This document shows positions 1-7,996 of a DNA stretch of 15,041 nt, one piece after another (positions within the stretch are counted from its first letter, which is position 1; every line of letters starts with the position of its first letter). Location: NCBI GenBank assembly GCA_009783865.1, contig WRCR01000037.1:1-15041 (forward strand), read 5' to 3'. The notes beneath the pieces are model-generated. The model was not told the origin of the DNA. It searched no databases and was given only the letters and a program-made list of their open reading frames with translations. Both the position numbers and the translations under genes were made by a program. The stretch is from Planctomycetaceae bacterium (GTDB taxonomy: Bacteria; Planctomycetota; Planctomycetia; Pirellulales; Thermoguttaceae).

Positions 1-32
1 AAATTTAACCCTAACAACCGGAGTATAACACT

Positions 33-1337
33 ATGAAACGCAGGGACTTTTTAGGAGCAGCCGGTGCGGTTGCCGCTGTTGCTTTATCGCCTTGGGAAGC
101 CGCGGCACAAACCGCTCCTGCCGGAGCGAAAGTTCGTGCCGCTGTTATCGGCACCGGAGGACGCGGAACTGCCTTGTTGAAAATCCTTCTCACCTTTCCA
201 GAAATAGAAGTTGTTGCCGTCTGCGATGTTGTCAAAGCCAACGCTGAACGGGCTGCCAAACTTTGTACCGATGCCGGAAAATCCGCTCCAGCGGTCTATG
301 CTGACGATGAAAATGCTTGGAAACAACTTCTTGAAAAAGAAAAAGTCGACTTGGCAGTCATCGCCGCCGGCTGGCACAACCATGCCGAAATCAGTCACGC
401 CGCTCTGCTAAAAGGTGTGTATGTCGGCTGCGAAGTTCCAATGGCGTTGAGCATCGAGGATTGCTGGAAACTGGTCGAAACCTCCGAAAAGAACAAGATA
501 CCCTGTATGATGCTCGAAAACTGGAGTTTCCGGCAGGACAATCTAGCGGTTCTAAACATGATTCGGCTTGGTTTGCTGGGCGAAATAATGCACGCCCATT
601 GTGCCTATTCACACGATGCCCGCGATTATTTCTATTACGATGCTAAAGGTGCGGAACGCTGGCAAATTCAATTCTTCAAAAAGTACAACCGCAATTTTTA
701 TCCGAATCACGCACTGGGTCCGATTTTGAGTTGGCTGGATATCAATGCCGGTGACCGTTTCACGGAAATTTACTCCGTTGCGACACCGGCAAAAGGTGTC
801 AACCTCCGCATGAAAGAGCGGTTCGGAGCGGAACATCCCGGCGCGACAACGGCGTTTCCGCAGGGTGATGTTGTCACGTCAATTCTCAAAACCGCTTTGG
901 GAAAAACGGTAGTCGTGAACCTCGATGTGCAACTTCCGCGTCCTTATGCCAACCGCTGGATGGTGCAGGGAACCAAGGGTATCTACGACGAAGAGAAAGA
1001 ATCGATTTATCTCGAAGGCGTTTCTCCGAAACCCAGTCAATGGGAACCTTGGAAACCGTATCAGGACAAGTACAACCACCGTTTCTGGAACGTAAAATAT
1101 GTCGGCGGTCACGACGGCACTGACGGTTGCGAACTTCAGCAACTGGTAGATGCGGTTGCCGCAAAGAAACAGGTACCACTGGATGTGTACGATTCGGTAA
1201 CGATGTGTGCCGTTGTTGAACTGTCCGGTATATCCATCGCTGAGAATCGTCCGGTTGAATTTCCCGATTTCACGAAAGGGGCTTGGAAAACCCGAAAACC
1301 GTATTTCGCACTCGACCAAGGCGTGAGTGCGGAATAG
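33..1337 (+). CDS. Tat-exported GH109-like Gfo/Idh/MocA family protein
   Basis: The 434-residue protein starts with a twin-arginine signal (KRRDFLG at residues 2-8, then an alanine-rich stretch, with likely cleavage after about residue 25), so it probably acts in the periplasm. An NAD(P)-binding Rossmann motif, GTGGRG, lies at 40-45. The usual EKP of the superfamily is EVP (134-136). MLENW (160-164), FYPNHALGP (222-230), the LDINAGDRF segment (235-243), GGHDGTD (358-364) and the C-terminal PVEFPDFTKGAWK (407-419) all resemble glycoside hydrolase family 109, where NAD-dependent alpha-N-acetylgalactosaminidases use an oxidise-eliminate-reduce mechanism. The length fits that family. GGAG at 20-23 precedes the ATG by 9 bases. 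The next gene, also Gfo/Idh/MocA, follows after 58 bases and may be co-transcribed. The fold is sure; GH109 membership is likely from motifs; the actual substrate is unknown. Confidence 0.9.
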   Translation: MKRRDFLGAAGAVAAVALSPWEAAAQTAPAGAKVRAAVIGTGGRGTALLKILLTFPEIEVVAVCDVVKANAERAAKLCTDAGKSAPAVYADDENAWKQLLEKEKVDLAVIAAGWHNHAEISHAALLKGVYVGCEVPMALSIEDCWKLVETSEKNKIPCMMLENWSFRQDNLAVLNMIRLGLLGEIMHAHCAYSHDARDYFYYDAKGAERWQIQFFKKYNRNFYPNHALGPILSWLDINAGDRFTEIYSVATPAKGVNLRMKERFGAEHPGATTAFPQGDVVTSILKTALGKTVVVNLDVQLPRPYANRWMVQGTKGIYDEEKESIYLEGVSPKPSQWEPWKPYQDKYNHRFWNVKYVGGHDGTDGCELQQLVDAVAAKKQVPLDVYDSVTMCAVVELSGISIAENRPVEFPDFTKGAWKTRKPYFALDQGVSAE

Positions 1338-1395
1338 AAAATTATTGTAACGATTTTATTATTTTCACACTTAACCATTAACACAAACTATTGCT

Positions 1396-2463
1396 ATGTC
1401 AAAAGTAAAGTACGCTCTGCTCGGCTTCGGCGGTATTGCCGAAGATAGAATCGCGAAAGAAGGTTTCGGCTGCGATGCCAAACGTGTCGGTACGCCGAAA
1501 TATGCCGAATTACTCGGCGCAACGGACATCAATCCGGCAAGAAAAGAAGCCGCCGCCAAACTCGGACTGAAATGGTACGAGAACACGGATGCCGTTCTTG
1601 CCGATGCGGACATCCAAGCGGTGTTCATCGCAACGAACAATCGTTCTCACGCACCGCTGGCAGCGGCGGCTTTCGCAGCGGGGAAACATGTCCTCGTTGA
1701 CAAACCGCTTGCCATAAACAGCGATGAGGCGAAAAAACTGGTCGAACTTGCTAAAGCAAAGAAACTCAGTTTGAGTGTCGACCACATGATGACGAAGAAC
1801 GTTCTCAACCGAAAAGCGCGGGACATGGTTCTTGGCGGAAAACTCGGTACCGTGAACGATGCCTGCTTCCACATGGAATTTGCCTACGGTTATGATGCGG
1901 CGGAAGCAGCAACGTGGCGTTGCGCCGACCCCGGTGAACTCGGCGGTCCCATCGGCGATGTTGCGAGTCATTGTCTTTACATGGCGGAGTACATTTTCGG
2001 TCAGCGGATACGCTCAATAGCGGCGGTGTATTATCCAAAGATGATGTCCATTGCGGCTGAAGACGGCGCGCTGATTCTGGCAACGCTGGAGAGCGGTATG
2101 GTTTGTTCTTCTCGTGTTTCGTTCCGTGATTTCCGCGGCGGTTTGGGCGGCACGCTCACCGGCTTGGGCTTTGAGGTTTTCGGTACTGATGCTGTGCTTC
2201 GTGCTTACGGAACCTTGTTTCAACTGTCCGGTTATGCTGACGAACCTATTCAGCAGCGGATGGAATTCGATACGTTTTCAAAGCAGGAGAACTTTTTCAT
2301 TGATGCGCCGGAGAACATTTATCAAGGGGTGATTGATGAGCATGCCGATTCGATTCTCACCGGCAAACCGTTGAGCGGCGAAGAGGGCTTGCATAATGTT
2401 CTGCTGTGTGAAGCAGCGCATCAATCCGCCGTGCAAGGCGGCACAGGAGTCAACATAGCATAA
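1396..2463 (+). CDS. Gfo/Idh/MocA family oxidoreductase, cytoplasmic
   Basis: This 355-residue protein has no signal peptide. The N-terminal Rossmann motif GFGGIA (residues 10-15) follows a beta strand (KYALLG), and VDKPLA (101-106) is the family's E/D-K-P motif that contributes a catalytic or cofactor-contacting lysine. GDVASHCLYM (187-196) supplies the D-x3-H pair typical of the C-terminal substrate-binding domain. It is expected to be an NAD(P)-dependent dehydrogenase of a sugar, inositol or related polyol, but the sequence does not say which. It follows the exported GH109-like gene by 58 bases on the same strand, so it could process a sugar released or modified by that enzyme; this is inference. 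No clear Shine-Dalgarno precedes the ATG. The stop codon's last base begins the hairpin at 2463-2486. Confidence 0.92.
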   Translation: MSKVKYALLGFGGIAEDRIAKEGFGCDAKRVGTPKYAELLGATDINPARKEAAAKLGLKWYENTDAVLADADIQAVFIATNNRSHAPLAAAAFAAGKHVLVDKPLAINSDEAKKLVELAKAKKLSLSVDHMMTKNVLNRKARDMVLGGKLGTVNDACFHMEFAYGYDAAEAATWRCADPGELGGPIGDVASHCLYMAEYIFGQRIRSIAAVYYPKMMSIAAEDGALILATLESGMVCSSRVSFRDFRGGLGGTLTGLGFEVFGTDAVLRAYGTLFQLSGYADEPIQQRMEFDTFSKQENFFIDAPENIYQGVIDEHADSILTGKPLSGEEGLHNVLLCEAAHQSAVQGGTGVNIA

Positions 2464-2486
2464 GCGTAGGATAGAAATCCTACGCT
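2463..2486. terminator. Perfect hairpin between convergent genes (repeat copy A)
   Basis: AGCGTAGGAT and ATCCTACGCT form a perfect 10-bp stem around an AGAA loop. It sits in the 38-base gap between the stops of two convergent genes, so it is well placed to end transcription from both sides. It has no U-tract on either side, so it is not a textbook intrinsic terminator. The same arm sequence recurs near 7997-8019 and 11030-11067. Confidence 0.6.
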
Positions 2487-2501
2487 AACGGCGGTGATTG
2501 A

Positions 2502-3623
2502 TTACAGCGTTGTACTTTCGCCGCCCATCGGTGTTCCCATTGCGCCCCATACTCCAAAAGGACTCGGACCGCTTAACACCGGCGTTGCCGTTGCTGCTCC
2601 GAAGTTGATGGTCTCCGATATAAAACGCACAGAACCGTCAAAAAGTGATGCGTTCACTCCGCCGCTGTGATAACTGCTCGGCGGAAATAAACCATAATCG
2701 TGTCCTTCGGTTCGGACACAGGCAGGCGAATTCGGCGGGTGCATTGTATGAAATCCGCTTGAGACGGCAGACCCCATCAACCACGTTTCTGAACGGTGAA
2801 CCAAGGTTGGTATCGTTCCTGTTAGTTCATTACCGTTGCGTCCGTTAAGACAATCAGTACGGTTAGTCAAAGCGGCAGCGGCACCATCATTTGTTATCGC
2901 TCCGCACAAACGCAGTCCGCCGAGAACCATGTTGCTCTGGTATGTCTGAGGGGTCACTAGTTCACTCATTGCAATAGTGTTGCTCGTTCCGTCCTTGATA
3001 AAATTAAGTCCGAGCCACAAACGACCGAGAAACATATTGCGTCCCCTGGGGTCACCCGCAGAATTAGGTGCTGTTCCGATAACCGGAGTACCGTAATCAT
3101 TTTCCGTGTGCCAGGCGACATCGCCGCGACAGTAACAATAACTAATCTGCGGTAATTGACGCTGCACGTCGGTATGAGGCGACATCTTTTTTGCTGAACC
3201 ATCCGAAGGACAATAAAATACTGTCGGTGTCTTCATAAAGTGTGCTGCCCCTGCATCATACACGCGACCGGGATTAGCAATAACAGCGGTTGTGGATGTG
3301 AGTATCGCCTCGTATCTCGATGATTCTTCCATAAACGGCAGAAGGAAAATGGTGCTGCTCCAACGGGCGTACCCGAAAGTACCGGTAGCGACATTCCAAT
3401 ATGTTGTCGGCATCTGACTTCCTCCGGCAACGAGTGTCTTATTGGTGTCATGGTAATTATGCAGTCCTAAACCGAATTGTTTCAAATGATTCGTACACTG
3501 CATACGCCGCGCCGCTTCTCTTGCCGCCTGAACAGCAGGAAGAAGCAGTGCAATCAAAACGCCGATAATGGCAATAACCACGAGTAGTTCAACAAGTGTG
3601 AACGCTTTCTTTCGTGTAGTCAT
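2502..3623 (-). CDS. DUF1559 domain-containing, pilin-like secreted protein
   Basis: The protein is 373 residues long from the ATG at 3621-3623, chosen because AGGAGG (3630-3635 on the minus strand) stands 6 bases upstream; the frame stays open further upstream but gives an unrelated N-terminus. The start MTTRKKAFTLVELLVVIA is a type IV prepilin/pseudopilin signal: cleavage is expected between A7 and F8, with glutamate at mature position 5, followed by a hydrophobic helix and the family hallmark LLPAVQAAREAARRMQC. Near the C-terminus, HSGGVNASLFDGSVRF is the H-x9-DG motif. This architecture is a highly expanded planctomycete family of unknown exact function, presumably assembled or anchored through a type II/IV-like system. 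It lies 52 bases downstream of a lipoprotein gene on the same strand, a common pairing for DUF1559 genes. Confidence 0.95.
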   Translation of the reverse strand: MTTRKKAFTLVELLVVIAIIGVLIALLLPAVQAAREAARRMQCTNHLKQFGLGLHNYHDTNKTLVAGGSQMPTTYWNVATGTFGYARWSSTIFLLPFMEESSRYEAILTSTTAVIANPGRVYDAGAAHFMKTPTVFYCPSDGSAKKMSPHTDVQRQLPQISYCYCRGDVAWHTENDYGTPVIGTAPNSAGDPRGRNMFLGRLWLGLNFIKDGTSNTIAMSELVTPQTYQSNMVLGGLRLCGAITNDGAAAALTNRTDCLNGRNGNELTGTIPTLVHRSETWLMGSAVSSGFHTMHPPNSPACVRTEGHDYGLFPPSSYHSGGVNASLFDGSVRFISETINFGAATATPVLSGPSPFGVWGAMGTPMGGESTTL

Positions 3624-3675
3624 AATATGCCTCCTAAAAAAATGATAAAAAACAAAATGGAAACAAAATATATTG

Positions 3676-4221
3676 TCACGCACCGCCGGAGTCGATTTTT
3701 TTTCTGACCGCTTTGCCGGCATCTAATTCGGCACTGTTTTTACCGGTCTTTATTTCAACCGACAGCGTTGTCGTTAATGGTGATTTCAGTGTCGGTTCAA
3801 CAAGGTCGAACTCATCCGGTCGTTTTATAGACGCATTTTCATCTGACGGATTGCCGCCCGGCGCGTTAACGGTTTCGACCTTTGAAACGCACACTTTATA
3901 ACGTCCGGCAGGTGCGCCGTTGTATTTTCCGTGCGTGGCAAGGACTGCCCGCCCGTTTTGGTCGGATGTACCGCCGACACTCCAAGGACTGTTCGCGTCA
4001 TCTTCGGAAAACAGAGCAATACTGGCACCGGCAAGCGGTTTGCCGTCTTGCATGATGACAATGGTTATCGGCTGCAACGGCGGCATACCAGCCGGGAATT
4101 GCTGGCGGGAACAACCCGTGAAAATTAGAGTTAGAACAGCAACCGCTAAAGTGCTGTTAAAAGCGCGCATTAAGTTGCTGTGCTTCCCTCTCAAACTTCC
4201 TTTTACGTTTTTGTCTTCCAT
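3676..4221 (-). CDS. Small predicted lipoprotein next to the DUF1559 gene
   Basis: The 181-residue product has a basic N-region, a hydrophobic stretch (about 24-35) and a lipobox-like FTGC ending at Cys37, so it should be lipidated and anchored to a membrane; phenylalanine at -3 is slightly unusual. The mature part starts with a proline-rich segment, then ITIVIMQDGKPLAGASIALF and NGRAVLATHGKYNGAPAGRYKVCV, the pattern of a carboxypeptidase-regulatory-like or transthyretin-like beta-sandwich. The start at 4221 is favoured because AAGGAG (4230-4235) lies 8 bases upstream; the internal ATG at 4168-4170 has no such site. It precedes the DUF1559 gene, probably in one operon, and is read divergently from the Tat oxidoreductase gene at 4504. 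Its precise function is unknown. Confidence 0.85.
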   Translation of the reverse strand: MEDKNVKGSLRGKHSNLMRAFNSTLAVAVLTLIFTGCSRQQFPAGMPPLQPITIVIMQDGKPLAGASIALFSEDDANSPWSVGGTSDQNGRAVLATHGKYNGAPAGRYKVCVSKVETVNAPGGNPSDENASIKRPDEFDLVEPTLKSPLTTTLSVEIKTGKNSAELDAGKAVRKKIDSGGA

Positions 4222-4305
4222 TTGTTTTTCTCCTTCTACTTCTAGTGTCTTAAACCCCGAATGGAATTTGACGGAACGGTAAAAAACAGCGTTATCTATT
4301 CCAGT

Positions 4306-4333
4306 ATTGTAGCCGATTTTTATCGAAATTCAA
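4306..4333 (-). promoter_or_regulatory. Candidate sigma-70 promoter for lipoprotein-DUF1559 operon
   Basis: Read on the minus strand, TTGAAT (4328-4333) and TACAAT (4306-4311) are separated by 16 bases, close to the sigma-70 consensus. Transcription would start near 4299 and give a leader of roughly 78 bases. This is a motif match only. Confidence 0.45.
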
Positions 4334-4345
4334 TACAAATTTGCG

Positions 4346-4382
4346 AAAAATCAGTGCAAAATTGCGCAAAACGCCGCAAAAA
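4346..4382. promoter_or_regulatory. Phased A-tracts between divergent promoters
   Basis: Four runs of 4-5 adenines start near 4346, 4358, 4368 and 4378, about 10-12 bases apart. GCAAA recurs exactly every 10 bases at 4356, 4366 and 4376. Helically phased A-tracts curve DNA. These lie between the two divergent promoter candidates, upstream of the -35 boxes of both. Confidence 0.5.
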
Positions 4383-4414
4383 CTTTTACGTACCTTCTGC
4401 GGAGTTTGTTTCCG

Positions 4415-4443
4415 TTGAATTACCTCCGCGTTTGATTTATAAT
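4415..4443 (+). promoter_or_regulatory. Near-consensus sigma-70 promoter for the 4504 gene
   Basis: TTGAAT (4415-4420) and a perfect TATAAT (4438-4443) are separated by 17 bases, the optimal spacing. Transcription would begin near 4450 and leave a leader of about 54 bases. It is the best promoter match in the window. Confidence 0.7.
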
Positions 4444-4503
4444 GACAGGACCGTTGAAAAATTTCATCAGCGGCAAAACAACAACTCAACACAAGGTATG
4501 CTA

Positions 4504-5814
4504 ATGAAAACGAAGAAACAAACTTCTCGTCGTGATTTTTTGAAAACAAGTGCCGTTCTCGGCGCAGCAACCCTCGGTGTTTCCGCTGTTCGGCAAGTCC
4601 ATGCAGCGGGCAGCGACATCATCAAGATAGGCGTTGTCGGCTGCGGCGGACGCGGCTGCGGTGCCGTTCAAGATGCCTTTCAAGCATCACCGAATGTTAA
4701 ACTCGTTGCGATGGCAGATGTCTTTGAAGACCGCGTTAAAAATCCGCGGGACGCTCTCAAGAAGAGCAAACCCGACCGCGTGGATGTTCCCGATGACCGC
4801 TGCTTCTGGGGACTTGACGGATACAAGGGCGTGATTGAAAATTCAGATGTCGTGCTTGTCGCTTGCGCATCGCGGTTTCATCCGAAATACACTATGGCAG
4901 TAGTCGAAGCAAAGAAACATCTTTTCGTTGAAAAGCCGCATGCTATTGATGCCGCCGGTATTAAAATCGTGCAGCAGGCAGCGGAGATTGCAAAGAAGAA
5001 CGGCACCGCCGTTGTTTCGGGACTCTGCTATCGTTATGATACGCTGCGCCGCGAAGCATTCCAGCGTATAGCGGACGGTGAAATCGGCGACATCACTGCG
5101 GTTCAATGCGATTATATCCGCTCGCCGTACAGTTTGGTAAATCGGAATCCTGATTGGACGGAAACGGAATATCAATTCCGCAACTGGTATCACTTCACTT
5201 GGCTTGCCGGTGATGAAATACTGCAATCGCTTTTGCATAACATTGATTCCGTAATGACGGCGTTTGGCGACGAGGCACCGGTTAGTGCTTACGGCATCGG
5301 CGGCAGAGCATCGATGTTTGTTGAAACAATGGGTGATATGCTAGACCACACTGCGATGATACTCAATTTCGCAGACGGAAAGCGGCTTTACGGAATGACC
5401 CGCGCTGCAACACAATGTTTCAATTCAAATAAAGACGTTTTTCATGGAACGAAAGGACGCTGCTTCTTCGCTGCAACCGGCAAGCCGTATTTCACTGATT
5501 TGAAAGGCAACAAGACGTGGACGGCGGGCGAGCGCGAACGCCCAATGTATGTTCAGGAACATTACGAATTGATTAAGTCGATTCAGGACGGCAAGCCCAT
5601 CAATGACGGTGAGCGCATGGCAAGAACAACAATGGCGGGAATTCTCGGTTTCATTGCTTGCCGCAGCGGTAAGGAAGTGATTTGGGACGAAGTGGTAAAA
5701 GCGGGAGCGGTTTATGGACCTGCCGAGGCGGATATTTCATTGAAGATGGAACCGCCGCTCAAGCCGAATGCCGACGGACTTTATCCGTTGAGCATTCCGG
5801 GTAAGTCGGATTGA
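4504..5814 (+). CDS. Tat-exported Gfo/Idh/MocA family oxidoreductase
   Basis: The 436-residue protein begins at the ATG at 4504, preceded by AAGG (4493-4496) at 7 bases. The open frame reaches back to 4261, but that extension crosses the promoter and would bury the signal peptide. SRRDFLK (8-14) is a near-canonical twin-arginine motif, with likely cleavage after the A of QVHA (about 34). GVVGCGGRG (43-51) is the Rossmann loop and FVEKPHA (141-147) carries the EKP motif; H245 in SLLHNIDSV sits where the family places a substrate-contacting histidine. It is a typical planctomycete exported Gfo/Idh/MocA protein with a tightly bound nicotinamide cofactor expected, substrate unknown. It appears to be a single-gene transcript ending at the hairpin 5865-5888. 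It lacks the GH109 motifs seen in the protein at 33-1337. Confidence 0.93.
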   Translation: MKTKKQTSRRDFLKTSAVLGAATLGVSAVRQVHAAGSDIIKIGVVGCGGRGCGAVQDAFQASPNVKLVAMADVFEDRVKNPRDALKKSKPDRVDVPDDRCFWGLDGYKGVIENSDVVLVACASRFHPKYTMAVVEAKKHLFVEKPHAIDAAGIKIVQQAAEIAKKNGTAVVSGLCYRYDTLRREAFQRIADGEIGDITAVQCDYIRSPYSLVNRNPDWTETEYQFRNWYHFTWLAGDEILQSLLHNIDSVMTAFGDEAPVSAYGIGGRASMFVETMGDMLDHTAMILNFADGKRLYGMTRAATQCFNSNKDVFHGTKGRCFFAATGKPYFTDLKGNKTWTAGERERPMYVQEHYELIKSIQDGKPINDGERMARTTMAGILGFIACRSGKEVIWDEVVKAGAVYGPAEADISLKMEPPLKPNADGLYPLSIPGKSD

Positions 5815-5864
5815 TGCTTCGCACACGGCGGAGTATCACTTCCTTTGCGAAACCTTTGGTTCCT

Positions 5865-5888
5865 TGCGGTTAGATAGTTTTAACCGCA
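5865..5888. terminator. Hairpin between convergent genes
   Basis: TGCGGTTA and TAACCGCA form an 8-bp stem around an 8-base loop in the 89-base gap between the ends of the oxidoreductase gene and rph. The position suits a bidirectional terminator. There is no clear U-tract after the stem. Confidence 0.5.
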
Positions 5889-5903
5889 TTCACTCATCGA
5901 TGG

Positions 5904-6629
5904 CTAACGGTTTGATTGCGTCTGCTGTATCCTAAACAATTCCGAAATACCTTTCTTGCCAAGCGTGAGAAGTTGCTGCAATTCCTCTTCGGAAAACGTT
6001 GCTTCTTCACCGGTTCCTTGTATTTCAATAAACCGTCCTGCGCCGGTCATCACGATGTTCATATCGACTTCAGCGTTGACATCTTCGCAGTAAGACAAAT
6101 CGAGAATGGGTACGCCGTTGACAATTCCGGCACTGACAGCCGCAACGGAATCAAGAATAACGGACTCGTCGGGCTTCGGCAGTTTATCCTGAATCGAGAG
6201 GATTGCATCCTTCAATGCAATAAACGCACCGGTAATGCTCAAAGTTCTTGTTCCGCCGTCTGCCCGCAAGACATCGCAGTCGATGTAAATTGTCCGCTGC
6301 CCCAGTTGCTCGAGATTTACAACACTGCGCAGGGAACGTCCGATGAGCCGCTGTATTTCCGTTGCTCTTCCGTCGGGTTTATCGCTGCGGGACGTTCTCG
6401 GACTAGTGCTGCCGGGCAGCATTCTGTATTCGGCAGTAAGCCAACCTTTAGTTGATTCCGGCGTTGCGTTCCGTTTCATCCACGGCGGAAGTTCTTCGGT
6501 GATGCTTGCCGAACAAAGAACGGCAGTATCACCCGCCGAGATAAGAACGCAGCCCGGTGCCGCACCGGTAAAATTCCGCTGAACGGTGATTAGACGCAAT
6601 TCGTCGTTTTTTCGATTGTCGGGTCGCAT
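5904..6629 (-). CDS. rph: Ribonuclease PH
   Basis: RNase PH is a phosphorolytic 3'-to-5' exoribonuclease that trims the 3' ends of tRNA precursors and other RNAs, releasing nucleoside diphosphates; it forms a hexameric ring in the cytoplasm. The 241-residue length matches the family (about 240). The protein opens with MRPDNR and contains GRATEIQRLIGRSLR with the active-site arginine region, DCDVLRADGGTRT with the phosphate-binding GGTRT, and EDVNAEVDMNIVMTG with the conserved metal-site aspartates. It follows the LarA-like gene after 38 bases on the same strand, so the two are probably co-transcribed. No Shine-Dalgarno is visible; instead the leader holds a CCGGAGTACCGGCTAAAT repeat (6639-6656) that can form a small hairpin just before the start. 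Confidence 0.97.
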   Translation of the reverse strand: MRPDNRKNDELRLITVQRNFTGAAPGCVLISAGDTAVLCSASITEELPPWMKRNATPESTKGWLTAEYRMLPGSTSPRTSRSDKPDGRATEIQRLIGRSLRSVVNLEQLGQRTIYIDCDVLRADGGTRTLSITGAFIALKDAILSIQDKLPKPDESVILDSVAAVSAGIVNGVPILDLSYCEDVNAEVDMNIVMTGAGRFIEIQGTGEEATFSEEELQQLLTLGKKGISELFRIQQTQSNR

Positions 6630-6636
6630 AATCTGG

Positions 6637-6656
6637 AGCCGGAGTACCGGCTAAAT
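6637..6656. repeat. Short palindromic repeat, family 2, copy 1
   Basis: AGCCGG-AGTA-CCGGCT (6637-6652) is a 6-bp stem with a 4-base loop, followed by AAAT. The 18 bases at 6639-6656, CCGGAGTACCGGCTAAAT, recur exactly at 8070-8087, and GCCGGCTAAAT recurs at 9584-9594. This copy fills most of the 38-base gap upstream of rph. Confidence 0.75.
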
Positions 6657-6667
6657 GGGGGTGTAAG

Positions 6668-7954
6668 TTATCCCAGCCGCTCGGCAGTTGACCACAATCC
6701 CGCTGACGGCGTGCTGATAAAATAAATCTCTTCACCGTCCGGCATTGTATTGAAACCGTTCTTCAACGCAGCCGGATTATAACGCTTGAGCGTCTCATTA
6801 TAGTCCGCAAAGCCGAAGTTGACCGATTCAATATCTTCCCGGTTCATCTTGCCCGGTGCGTATGTTATCTTGAATCTGTCTTCGGACGAACCGTGAATCA
6901 AATGCGCCGTTCCAACAGCGAAGTTTTTCAAATCGCCGTCTGCCGGACATTCGTTATACAACTTCATGATATGCGGTGTGCCGGTATAACCGTATTTTCG
7001 GATAATCGCATCAATCTCCGGCTGCTCGCCGAAGCGTTCAAGACCGGGTGCGATAATCAGGAGTTCTCCGCCGTCCGCCATCGCCTTCCGGGTACGATAT
7101 ACCGCCTTGTTGGCGACCCAAGTGCTGTAAAACTCATCGCCCTGCATCACGGCAACAACTTTTTTCAACGGCGGGACTACCGTTATGTTTCGCTGCTGCG
7201 ACAGCCGCGCCGCGCCGAGATATGTCTCAACATCTTCGCCAGCAAACACACCGCAGTGCTGCAATTCGTCTTCATCGTTGTAAGCCATCACGACTTGAAA
7301 ATAAGCATCGGGCAGGAAGCCCAAGTAATCGGTTTCCGCTTTGTTATAACAGGCGCGCAGCGGTGTTATCAGCATTCCGAGATTGTTTTCAATGCCGCAG
7401 CAGGCAGCCATCAAGTGCGATGCGCAAATCATTTCTTTGCCGCCCAAGCCGATGAAATAATTCTTGTTGTGATTCGCAAAGCCGAGTACTTCGTGCGGTA
7501 CAACATGTCCGATGTTCAACACTAAGTCCCATTTCTCTTCGACAAGCATCGTGTTAAGAACGACAGGTATTGCCCAGTCGGCTTTGCCATCGGAGACCTC
7601 TTTGACGAAACTAGCGGGAATTTCGCCGATATGTTTCGCACCGCCGCGCCAGTCGTGTTTGTGAATTCGCTCTTCGGGAATGCTGCCGAACATCCAGCGG
7701 TTTTGTTCCGGCGTATGCGGCACGTGTTGACCCAAAGTCGGAATTACATGCGCGTCGGCATCCTTCGCAAATATCTTGTATAATTCTTCGGTGATATAGC
7801 CGGCACCGCTATGAGCGCGGGTAATATCCGGCGGCAAAAGCAGTACCCGTTTCGGGTTAGCGGCAATGCGCTTTTTCGCTTCGTCGGCAAACTTCGCCGT
7901 CAAAGCGAGGACTTCGTCTTTCGTTAAATGTCGTTCTTCTTGAAACCAGGTCAT
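6668..7954 (-). CDS. LarA-like (DUF2088) racemase/epimerase family protein
   Basis: The 428-residue protein resembles nickel-dependent lactate racemase LarA in layout and length. PDITRAHSG (42-50) corresponds to the N-terminal D-x-T-R motif; TLGQHVPHTPEQ (73-84) places a histidine (H77) where LarA has a catalytic one; GHVVPHEVLGF (149-159) supplies H150/H154; K164 in NHNKNYF matches the lysine that bonds the nickel-pincer nucleotide; and H180 in ASHL fits the metal-contacting histidine. These alignments were made by eye. LarA homologues act on varied 2-hydroxyacids, including sugar acids, so lactate should not be assumed. The cofactor biosynthesis genes larB, larC and larE are not in this window. 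The gene precedes rph by 38 bases and is divergent from gdhA. A candidate promoter lies at 8011-8038. Confidence 0.85.
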   Translation of the reverse strand: MTWFQEERHLTKDEVLALTAKFADEAKKRIAANPKRVLLLPPDITRAHSGAGYITEELYKIFAKDADAHVIPTLGQHVPHTPEQNRWMFGSIPEERIHKHDWRGGAKHIGEIPASFVKEVSDGKADWAIPVVLNTMLVEEKWDLVLNIGHVVPHEVLGFANHNKNYFIGLGGKEMICASHLMAACCGIENNLGMLITPLRACYNKAETDYLGFLPDAYFQVVMAYNDEDELQHCGVFAGEDVETYLGAARLSQQRNITVVPPLKKVVAVMQGDEFYSTWVANKAVYRTRKAMADGGELLIIAPGLERFGEQPEIDAIIRKYGYTGTPHIMKLYNECPADGDLKNFAVGTAHLIHGSSEDRFKITYAPGKMNREDIESVNFGFADYNETLKRYNPAALKNGFNTMPDGEEIYFISTPSAGLWSTAERLG

Positions 7955-7996
7955 AGTTCTTTCGATTGTTGGGATTCAAATGTCAGCGTATTAATT

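Noticed and set aside
3624..3722. N-terminal extension of the DUF1559 protein by 33 residues
   Set aside because: The pilin-like signal must be near the N-terminus, and AGGAGG at 3630-3635 points to the ATG at 3621-3623. The extension also overlaps the end of the lipoprotein gene.
4261..4503. N-terminal extension of the Tat oxidoreductase by 81 residues
   Set aside because: The extension crosses a near-consensus promoter and A-tracts and would put the twin-arginine signal deep inside the protein; the ATG at 4504 has AAGG 7 bases upstream.
5916..6455. 179-codon open frame on the plus strand
   Set aside because: It lies antisense to rph, has no recognisable domain or ribosome site, and is explained as a shadow of that gene.
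6893..7525. 210-codon open frame on the plus strand
   Set aside because: It is fully antisense to the well-supported LarA-like gene and shows no protein-like motifs.
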